NCBI GenBank assembly: GCA_030150045.1
Contig: JASLGM010000015.1
Location: forward strand, 1 to 27,348
DNA: 27,348 nt
Reading direction: 5' to 3'
Origin: Taishania sp.
GTDB taxonomy: Bacteria; Bacteroidota; Bacteroidia; Flavobacteriales_D; Crocinitomicaceae
Part shown: one piece after another, positions 7,984 to 14,204 of the stretch
Numbering within the stretch: the stretch's first letter is position 1
How the letters are laid out: the number at the start of each line of letters is the position of its first letter
Position numbers and translations under genes: made by a program
Notes under the pieces: generated by a model
Told to the model about the DNA's origin: nothing
The model's input: the letters and a program-made list of their open reading frames with translations, nothing else
Database searches by the model: none

Positions 7984-9729
7984 TTATTTTATTTTTTTTG
8001 CTATTTCTTTTTGATATTCCTCTTCTGTCCAGTCCTTTAGATAAACCGTTGTGAAGTCAAAATAGTTCAGGGAATTAAAATGTAGATTTCGAACATTGGA
8101 GTAGATAATCTGCATATCACCACTATACCAGAGAGGAATAATGGGAGGGTCCTTTAATAATTCCTTTTCTGCTTTAGCATATAATGCCATTTTTTGTCCG
8201 ATACTTTCTTGTTTTCGAGCTTGTTCAAGCATTTCATCAAATGCAGGATTGTTGTATTTAGAATTGTTGATTCCTTGATTGTTCTTCTTTAGATCGGTTA
8301 TGTTCTTGCTGTAAAACAAGTGTAAGAAATTATCTGGATTAGGATAATCGGCTGACCAAGCGCTTCTAAATATATCACCGTTACCACTTGCTGCATCTGC
8401 GCTTAATTGTTCAAAAGAAGACCCGTCTATATTTACGTTTATGCCAAGCACTTGTTTGATTTGTTGCGCAAATTCGTCTGCCACCTGTGAGTTGATTTCA
8501 CCTATATTATATCTCAAGTTAACAGAACCAAAATCTTTACCATCTGGGTAACCGGCTTGAGCTAATAAATTTTGCGCTTTCTTGGGGTCGTAATCAAAAC
8601 CTGATTTTTTAACGCTTTCAAAGTCATAACCTCTAAATGTGTTGTCAATAGGAGGTATTATACCATAGTTTCCAAGTTCTTCAAATTGGTTTCTTAATAC
8701 ATCCCTTCCGATTTTCACCCTGTTTACAGCAAGGTTGAATGCTTGGCGTACACGAGGGTCGGTAAATCGTTCGTCTTTCATGTTGAAGAAGTAGTAATGC
8801 GCTTCTAAAATGGCTTGTCTATTCAAGATTAAAAGTGGAGGTTTGGAATTGAAGTCTTCTTTTCTACCTTCTACCATCTTAGTAATTTGACTTGCTGGTA
8901 AACCGATGATCAAATTGATTTCTTTATTTTCGAACATTTCTAATTGTTCGAGTTTCCGGTTTTCCACGATGAATTCAATGCCATTTAAGTAAGGTAATTG
9001 ATTTCCTTTTTCATCTTTTTCAAAATATTCGTTGAACCTTGTAAGATGAATAATTGGAGAAGTATTAATATCGAAACCGGCATATGTGAATGGTCCAGTA
9101 CCAATCACTAAGTTCGATTTGTTGTTTTTCAACATCAATCGATTGTGAATGGAGGCATGTATTGACGCAAGTTTGTATAAGAAATTGTCATCTCTATGGG
9201 TTAATGTAATTTGCACAGAGTGTTTGAATGTTTCAATACCTTCGATTGATTTCTTTTTTCCTTGTTGAAAATCTTCTGCCCCTAATAAAAGGTTTTTGAA
9301 TAGAATGTTGTATCCGACTGTATTTTTTCCGTTTTCATCTAACTTACATATGGCCTCAAATGTTTTTACAACATCTTCAGGTGTTAATGTTCGCTGATGT
9401 TTATTCTCGAATAAAGAATGCTCATGAAACAGGACGTGCTTTTTCAGCTTGAATGTGTAAACAGTCCCATCATCATTTATTGTCCACGATTCAGCGAGTT
9501 TTGGTGTTATTTTTAAGGTTTTTGGATCAATACTTGTTAATCCTTGCATGACTTGACTATAGACAGTTGCTGAATAATAATCTTCGATATTGTAGGTAAC
9601 AGGATTCATGGGGCTATTTTCTAGACATAGCTTAATAACACCACCTTCATGTTCGAAGTGCTTTCCCTCTTTTGTACAACCAAAAAACATTAATGTTAGT
9701 AGCAGTATGAATACATAATAGTTCTTCAT
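7984..9729 (-). CDS. OppA/DppA-type solute-binding lipoprotein (SBP_bac_5 family)
   Basis: A 581-residue extracytoplasmic peptide- or oligopeptide-binding protein. The N-terminus is a lipoprotein signal, MKNYYVFILLLTLMFFGC, with the lipidated cysteine at 18. Family features follow: an early MNPVTYNIEDYYSATVYSQV segment, LAESWTINDDGTVYTFKLKK near residue 90, DPRVRQAFNLAVNR in the middle and a late SADYPNPDNFLHLFYS block. Usual length is ~520-560, so it is slightly long. No ABC permease or ATPase gene lies nearby; instead a TonB receptor gene starts 3 nt downstream. It may therefore hold peptides for that receptor on the outer membrane, or feed a permease encoded elsewhere. A weak TAACCTTG box lies at 9756-9749. 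Confidence 0.9.
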   Translation of the reverse strand: MKNYYVFILLLTLMFFGCTKEGKHFEHEGGVIKLCLENSPMNPVTYNIEDYYSATVYSQVMQGLTSIDPKTLKITPKLAESWTINDDGTVYTFKLKKHVLFHEHSLFENKHQRTLTPEDVVKTFEAICKLDENGKNTVGYNILFKNLLLGAEDFQQGKKKSIEGIETFKHSVQITLTHRDDNFLYKLASIHASIHNRLMLKNNKSNLVIGTGPFTYAGFDINTSPIIHLTRFNEYFEKDEKGNQLPYLNGIEFIVENRKLEQLEMFENKEINLIIGLPASQITKMVEGRKEDFNSKPPLLILNRQAILEAHYYFFNMKDERFTDPRVRQAFNLAVNRVKIGRDVLRNQFEELGNYGIIPPIDNTFRGYDFESVKKSGFDYDPKKAQNLLAQAGYPDGKDFGSVNLRYNIGEINSQVADEFAQQIKQVLGINVNIDGSSFEQLSADAASGNGDIFRSAWSADYPNPDNFLHLFYSKNITDLKKNNQGINNSKYNNPAFDEMLEQARKQESIGQKMALYAKAEKELLKDPPIIPLWYSGDMQIIYSNVRNLHFNSLNYFDFTTVYLKDWTEEEYQKEIAKKIK

Positions 9730-9853
9730 GAAATTGGTCTTTAATACACAAGGTTAATAAAATTCTATTGAAATATTCTTATTTATTAACTAATTAATTG
9801 GTGTTTAATTCTTTGAAATTCACTAAATATTAAGAATAATTTAAATTTGTTTA

Positions 9854-9885
9854 TTTGTTATATTAAAATATTGAAGTTACTTTTG
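9854..9885 (+). promoter_or_regulatory. Promoter of the T9SS-like secreted protein gene
   Basis: TTTG (9854-9857), 20 nt, TACTTTTG (9878-9885): the best two-part match to the Bacteroidota consensus TTTG-N19-TAnnTTTG in the window. Start codon follows 41 nt later, giving a ~35-nt leader. Confidence 0.65.
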
Positions 9886-9926
9886 CCGAAGTTTAGAAAA
9901 ATCTCACTTTACTATATTCACATTAA

Positions 9927-10733
9927 ATGAAAACGCTATTACTTTTTTTAGCAATCGTAACAACTTCAATACTTGGGGGTTACGGTTACGCAGCGTTGTC
10001 TATTTCAGGGACTTACCAAGGGAAAAACTTGTATGTACAAAATCCAATTGACGATGAAGGTTTTGGATATTGTGCAACCAAAGTTACTGTAAATGGAGAC
10101 ATCATGCCTGGAGGGACTGGATCAGGAGCTTTTGAAATCGATTTTGGAATATTTAATATTGCATTAGGTGAACCAGTGTTTATCGTTATTGAACATCATG
10201 AAGGTTGTAAACCTAAAATCTTAAATCCAGAGGTTCTTTTACCTCGATCTACATTCGATATCCTTTCTATTAATATCAACGCTGATGGTGTACTTGTCTG
10301 GGAAACGGCAAATGAGAATGGGAAGTTACCCTTTGTTGTTGAGCAATACCGTTGGAACAAATGGGTAACTATTGGAGAGGTTGATGGATTAGGTGTTAAA
10401 TCTAAAAACAAGTATCAGTTTAAAGTTACACCTCATTCTGGTGAGAACGCTATTCGAGTTGTTCAAGTAGATCATTCCGGAGAAAAACGTGCTTCACAGC
10501 AAGTGAAGTTTAAGTCATCCGTAGTTCCTGTAATAAAAACACCAGCAATCGTAAAAGATGAAATTAAATTTACAGCTGATGGCAATGACGTTGAAACACG
10601 ATATGAAATCTATGATGCTTACGGTAACATTGTAAAAAAAGGAGTGGGATCCTCAGTGAATTGCAACAATTTGCTAAAAGGAGTTTACTATATTAATTTT
10701 GACAATGTGAATGAAAAATTCGTCAAAAAATAA
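9927..10733 (+). CDS. Secreted protein of unknown function with a T9SS type A sorting-like tail
   Basis: A 268-residue protein with a signal peptide (MKTLLLFLAIVTTSILGGYGYA). The mature part has no motif I recognise; it looks like beta-sandwich sequence. The last ~65 residues resemble the T9SS type A C-terminal domain: IKFTADGNDVETRYEIYDAYGN, then GVGSSVNCNNLLKGVYYINF and a final KFVKK, matching the usual 'IYDxxGK... LxxGxYxxxF...KFxKK' pattern. That suggests export across the outer membrane and cell-surface attachment or release. It has its own promoter-like sequence upstream and an intrinsic terminator downstream, so it is probably monocistronic. The sorting-tail call is inference from pattern; function unknown. 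Confidence 0.7.
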   Translation: MKTLLLFLAIVTTSILGGYGYAALSISGTYQGKNLYVQNPIDDEGFGYCATKVTVNGDIMPGGTGSGAFEIDFGIFNIALGEPVFIVIEHHEGCKPKILNPEVLLPRSTFDILSININADGVLVWETANENGKLPFVVEQYRWNKWVTIGEVDGLGVKSKNKYQFKVTPHSGENAIRVVQVDHSGEKRASQQVKFKSSVVPVIKTPAIVKDEIKFTADGNDVETRYEIYDAYGNIVKKGVGSSVNCNNLLKGVYYINFDNVNEKFVKK

Positions 10734-10737
10734 TTGA

Positions 10738-10745
10738 TATATTTG
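10738..10745 (+). promoter_or_regulatory. Possible -7 element for the epimerase gene
   Basis: TATATTTG fits TAnnTTTG just after the upstream stop codon, but no -33 element is visible, and a transcript from here would begin at the terminator hairpin of 10753-10781. Weak; listed because no other promoter candidate for the epimerase exists. Confidence 0.2.
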
Positions 10746-10752
10746 TTATTGA

Positions 10753-10781
10753 AAGACCTGTGTTAGCAGGTCTTTTTTTTT
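10753..10781 (+). terminator. Intrinsic terminator after the secreted protein gene
   Basis: AAGACCTG and CAGGTCTT form an 8-bp perfect stem with loop TGTTAG, followed by a run of nine T that includes the last stem bases. The epimerase ATG is only 9 nt beyond the T-run. Confidence 0.85.
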
Positions 10782-10790
10782 GTTTTTATT

Positions 10791-11192
10791 ATGCGAAAAA
10801 TTGAACATATCGGCGTAGCCGTAAAAAGCTTAGAGCTTAGTATTCCTCTATATGAGAAATTATTTAACACACCTTGTTATAAGATTGAGGAAGTGGAAAG
10901 TGAAATGGTGAAGACAGCCTTTTTTAAATTAGGTGAATCAAAAATTGAGTTGGTTGAGGCAAAGAATCCAGATTCTGCAATTGGAAAGTTTATTGCAAAT
11001 AGAGGGGAAGGCATGCATCATATTGCGATTGATGTAGCAGATATAGAAAATGAGATTGAACGCTTACTTGGTCTTGATTTTGTAATGATTCAGCAGACTC
11101 CAAAAGAAGGTGCAGATAATAAGATGATTGCTTTTTTACATCCAAAATCAACGAATGGTATGTTGGTTGAATTGTGTCAGGAACGCGTTTAG
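10791..11192 (+). CDS. mce: Methylmalonyl-CoA epimerase
   Basis: A 133-residue VOC-fold metalloenzyme that interconverts (R)- and (S)-methylmalonyl-CoA, linking propionyl-CoA and succinyl-CoA metabolism. The match is strong along the whole length: KIEHIGVAVKSLELSIPLYE at the front, FFKLGESKIELVEA, the family hallmark GEGMHHIAIDVADI, and the end MLVELCQE. Probable metal ligands are His6, His77 and Glu127, with a fourth from the ELVE strand. The gene ends convergently with the HAD hydrolase gene, the two stop codons sharing bases at 11190-11191. No mutase gene is in the window. Confidence 0.93.
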   Translation: MRKIEHIGVAVKSLELSIPLYEKLFNTPCYKIEEVESEMVKTAFFKLGESKIELVEAKNPDSAIGKFIANRGEGMHHIAIDVADIENEIERLLGLDFVMIQQTPKEGADNKMIAFLHPKSTNGMLVELCQERV

Positions 11193-11812
11193 ACACTTTT
11201 GAAATAATCTTTCAGTAAGGTGTTTTGTGGGTATAAATGAGCTTTCATTCCGACCTTTAAAGCACCTTCTACATGTTGTTTACTGTCATCCATAAAAAAG
11301 ATGTCTGCAGGTTCAACTTCAAGCTGTTCCGCAATCCAAAGGAAAGTCTCTTTATGTGGTTTACGTTTGCCGATTTCATGTGATAAGAAACAATGGTCAA
11401 AATAATGTTCAATTGTTTGTCCCGTTTGATTTTTTAGCTTTCTATTGAAAAAAGAAGTGTGCAAATCATTGGTATTGCTTAGTAGCGCAATTTTATTAGT
11501 ATTTCGTAATCTTTCGAGAAATAAAATGTTTTCTTGTGGTATAGGACCTAACATGGCATTCCATGCTTTTGTGATAGCGTAAATACTTACATCTTTTGGA
11601 AACCCTGATTTAATTGTGTTTAGAAATTGAGGAGTAGAGACTAAACCAGTTTCGTACTTATCAAATAAATCACTTTGTCTCTGTTGGGTATATTCGAATG
11701 AATTTTGGCCGTCAAGTAAAGTTTTGAATTCTGAAGTGGTCTTTGAGTAATCGATGTTTAAAATTACACCACCAAGATCGAAAAGTATTATTTTATTTTG
11801 AGGAATTTCCAT
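11189..11812 (-). CDS. HAD-superfamily (HAD-IA, YihX-like) hydrolase
   Basis: A 207-residue phosphatase-like hydrolase, probably cytoplasmic. Motif I is IILFDLGGVILN with nucleophile Asp12; the usual second Asp is Gly14, as in the DLGxV subgroup that includes YihX. Motif II is LLSNTN (Ser112), motif III GKRKPHKE (Lys151) and motif IV FFMDDSKQHVEGA (Asp175, Asp176). Substrate unknown; sugar phosphates are typical for YihX-like proteins. The ATG at 11812 directly abuts the T-run of a terminator hairpin, and no internal start could retain motif I. Convergent with mce, with overlapping stop codons. Confidence 0.9.
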   Translation of the reverse strand: MEIPQNKIILFDLGGVILNIDYSKTTSEFKTLLDGQNSFEYTQQRQSDLFDKYETGLVSTPQFLNTIKSGFPKDVSIYAITKAWNAMLGPIPQENILFLERLRNTNKIALLSNTNDLHTSFFNRKLKNQTGQTIEHYFDHCFLSHEIGKRKPHKETFLWIAEQLEVEPADIFFMDDSKQHVEGALKVGMKAHLYPQNTLLKDYFKSV

Positions 11813-11840
11813 AAAAAAAGGTCAACATTATGTTGACCTT
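11813..11840 (-). terminator. Terminator between the YceI lipoprotein and HAD genes
   Basis: On the minus strand AAGGTCAACA / TGTTGACCTT form a perfect 10-bp stem with a 3-nt loop, followed by a T-run that ends at the HAD start codon. There is no T-run on the plus strand. It terminates the YceI transcript or attenuates entry into the HAD gene. Confidence 0.85.
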
Positions 11841-11860
11841 AAAATTAGTGTTTTTCTGAA

Positions 11861-12454
11861 TTATTTTTTCAACTCAGCGTGTAATTTGAATGCAAATTCT
11901 GGTTTGATTTGTTCTCCATCTTCTGCAACACTAAATCCTGGAGATTTAATTCCGTCAAAGCTAAAAGAGAATTCACCATGTAAAACCATTTTGTCAGCAG
12001 TGATTGTTGCTACAACAGGAACGTCTTGTTTGTATTCTGTCCCTAATAATTTTACTGTTGTTGCCAATTTACCATCTTTATACTCGCCTACTGTTACTTC
12101 CGCTGTTGGGAAAGAACCTGTGTTAAAGAAATCCTCATTTTTCAAATGACCTTCTAACATTGGCTTTTTATCTTCAGGTAATTGATCAGTAACTTTAATG
12201 GAGTTCATGTCAACAGTAAAAGAACCTGAAGTAATCACTCCGTCAACTGTCTCGATAGATCCATTAGCGAAAGAAATTTCTCCATTGTGATGGTAATCAG
12301 CAATCTTTTTAGAACCAACCCATTCCAATTTAGATTGAGATACATCTAATGTGTAGTTTGCAATTACTGGATCAACAACTTCTTCGTTGTTATTAGTTGA
12401 ACAAGATGCAAGTGTTAATACACCTGCAGCTAAAAAATAAAAATATTTTCTCAT
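11861..12454 (-). CDS. YceI-family lipoprotein
   Basis: A 197-residue exported lipoprotein: MRKYFYFLAAGVLTLASC supplies the signal and lipobox, with lipidation at Cys18, followed by an Asn-rich linker. The body is the YceI lipocalin-like barrel (~33-195), recognisable by YTLDVSQSKLEWVGSKK, then GSFTVDMNSIKV, LKNEDFFNTGSFPTAEV and the closing FAFKLHAEL. YceI proteins bind polyisoprenoids or other amphiphiles in the periplasm; their physiological role is poorly defined. Being lipidated, this one is membrane-anchored. It is followed by a strong terminator, so it is probably monocistronic from the promoter at 12488-12481. Confidence 0.92.
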   Translation of the reverse strand: MRKYFYFLAAGVLTLASCSTNNNEEVVDPVIANYTLDVSQSKLEWVGSKKIADYHHNGEISFANGSIETVDGVITSGSFTVDMNSIKVTDQLPEDKKPMLEGHLKNEDFFNTGSFPTAEVTVGEYKDGKLATTVKLLGTEYKQDVPVVATITADKMVLHGEFSFSFDGIKSPGFSVAEDGEQIKPEFAFKLHAELKK

Positions 12455-12480
12455 TTTATGTATATTTAATCTTTATTGAA

Positions 12481-12488
12481 CAAACATA
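12481..12488 (-). promoter_or_regulatory. Putative -7 element of the YceI lipoprotein gene
   Basis: TATGTTTG on the minus strand fits TAnnTTTG and lies 26 nt from the start codon. A TTG at 17-23 nt upstream was not found. Confidence 0.4.
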
Positions 12489-12571
12489 CAAAAGACTTAC
12501 TTACCACGGTAAATTATTTGTTTTTTTTGTGAGTTCTTCATTCGATTTTAACTTTATTTCTAAACTTAGCG

Positions 12572-13315
12572 ATGAAATTATTCTTAAATACTGAAAACTA
12601 TATTGATACAAATGAAGGGATTGATCTTTCATTACCTATCCGATCGGATGGGTTTGGGGCAAAAGCATGGTATGTATCGGATCCAATAATCACGCCAGTT
12701 GAGTCTAATGGCTATATTGGAAGTGTTGCCAAAGGGGGCTCTACTAATTTTAGAGATATACAATTTAATCCTCATGGGCATGGTACGCATACAGAGTGCT
12801 TGGGGCATATTACGAATGAAATTTATTCAATAAACCAACGTATTTCGGATTTTCATTTTAATGCTCAGGTCATTACGCTCACACCAAAATATATGAATGG
12901 AGATTATGTCGTTTATGGTGAAGATTTTTCAGTCTATGATTTTAAAGATGTCCCTGCCTTGATTATTCGTACTTTACCAAATGGATTGGATAAGAAGACT
13001 AAGGATTATTCTAATTCTAATCCACCGTACTTTGATATTTCTTGTGTAGAAGTATTTAATAGTTGGGGGGTTCAACATTTACTTGTAGATCTACCTTCTG
13101 TTGATAGAGAAGTAGATCAAGGGATTCTGTCTGTACACAACGCATTTTGGAATACGAACATTGATGAATCGAGTTGTAAGACTATATCAGAATTTTTGTT
13201 TATACCTGATGAAGTAAAGGATGGTGCATATGTCTTAAATTTGCAAATTGCCTCTTTTGAAAATGACGCAGCACCGAGTCGTCCGGTTATTTATCGCATA
13301 AAAAAAGAGGAATAA
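12572..13315 (+). CDS. Cyclase / kynurenine-formamidase-like metal-dependent hydrolase
   Basis: A 247-residue protein of the putative cyclase family (PF04199 type), whose known members include KynB arylformamidase. The metal-binding block is NPHGHGTHTECLGHI (~68-82); the KynB form is HxGTHxDxPxH, so the GTH and final His are kept, Asp is replaced by Glu, and the first His is displaced by one. The later ALIIRTLPNG (~130) and FNSWGVQHLLVDLPSVDRE (~156-174) segments correspond to the family's LLIRTG and GI...VGID...SVD blocks. No signal peptide, so cytoplasmic. The stop codon lies in the loop of a terminator hairpin. The substrate cannot be assigned; I would not name it kynB. Confidence 0.8.
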   Translation: MKLFLNTENYIDTNEGIDLSLPIRSDGFGAKAWYVSDPIITPVESNGYIGSVAKGGSTNFRDIQFNPHGHGTHTECLGHITNEIYSINQRISDFHFNAQVITLTPKYMNGDYVVYGEDFSVYDFKDVPALIIRTLPNGLDKKTKDYSNSNPPYFDISCVEVFNSWGVQHLLVDLPSVDREVDQGILSVHNAFWNTNIDESSCKTISEFLFIPDEVKDGAYVLNLQIASFENDAAPSRPVIYRIKKEE

Positions 13316-13326
13316 ATTCCTCTTTT
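13300..13326 (-). terminator. Bidirectional terminator, stronger on the minus strand
   Basis: AAAAGAGGAA (13303-13312) and TTCCTCTTTT (13317-13326) form a perfect 10-bp stem with loop TAAA. On the minus strand the stem leads into a run of T (13306-13300), so it can end the kinase/regulator transcript, 127 nt after its last stop. On the plus strand it overlaps the cyclase gene end. Confidence 0.75.
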
Positions 13327-13452
13327 GATACTATTTAGCAGTAAGTTATTTTATAAGTGTAGTCGTTTAAGAAACGTATAGTTTTCTTATTGTATAAATA
13401 TAATTAAAACTTTGAAGAAACAACCTTTTTCCTGAGGTAAATCGGTTTTCCA

Positions 13453-14196
13453 CTAAAGATTTTCAAGAATTTTGAAGAAGACATCTCTTTTCGCTGGAGA
13501 AAGAGGAACTTCAGAGCCGTCTTTCATAACAACAGAACCGCCATTTCCTTTATCATATCTTTCTACGAAATCTAAATTGATTAAATGCGATTGCTGTACT
13601 CTTAAAAAATTGTAACCTGTAAGTAAGATTTCATACTCTTTTAATGTTTTTGAAACCAAAATCTTTTTTCCCCCAGATAAATAAAATGAAGTATAATTTC
13701 GGTCTGATTCACATCTAACGATTTGATCCAACTCCACAACATGTACGCTTTCTTGTGTTTTTAGTACTAAACGTTTTTTCTGCTGTGGATGTATGTTATG
13801 TTGTAAAGCATCAAACTGAACATCATCTTTTTTCATTTCGATGGTTATTAAAGCGCGTTCAACAGCGCTTTTTAACTCCTCTACATCAACTGGTTTCAAA
13901 ATATAGTCTAATGCACTAAACTTAATTGCTTTAATAGCAAACTCTTCATGTGCAGTTACAAATATTACTTCGAAGTTCTTTTTTTCGACCGCTTTTAACA
14001 CATCGAAACCTGTACCATCCGGCATTTGTATGTCTAAAATAACCAACTCAGGCTGATAGGTTTCTATCGCCGCAATTCCTGATTGTACATTTTCACCAGC
14101 AGGTATAGCTTCAATATCTAAACCGAAAGAGTTAATCATTTTTGCAATTAAATCTCTTGTACGGTTTTCATCATCTATAATTAACGCTTTTTTCAT
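13453..14196 (-). CDS. LytTR-family response regulator
   Basis: A 247-residue DNA-binding response regulator (AlgR/LytR type). The receiver domain (1-~120) shows the acidic pair IIDDE, phospho-acceptor Asp55 in LVILDIQMPDGTGFDVL, the conserved Thr/Ala in FVTAHEEFA and Lys in DYILKPVD. The C-terminal LytTR domain (~140-245) starts RLVLKTQESVHVVELDQIVRCE and contains LRVQQSHLINL, typical for this beta-rich DNA-binding fold. It is read 8 nt after the histidine kinase gene, so the pair is one operon and one signalling pathway. Target genes are unknown; LytTR sites were not identified here. Confidence 0.95.
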   Translation of the reverse strand: MKKALIIDDENRTRDLIAKMINSFGLDIEAIPAGENVQSGIAAIETYQPELVILDIQMPDGTGFDVLKAVEKKNFEVIFVTAHEEFAIKAIKFSALDYILKPVDVEELKSAVERALITIEMKKDDVQFDALQHNIHPQQKKRLVLKTQESVHVVELDQIVRCESDRNYTSFYLSGGKKILVSKTLKEYEILLTGYNFLRVQQSHLINLDFVERYDKGNGGSVVMKDGSEVPLSPAKRDVFFKILENL

Positions 14197-14204
14197 GTAT
14201 TCAC

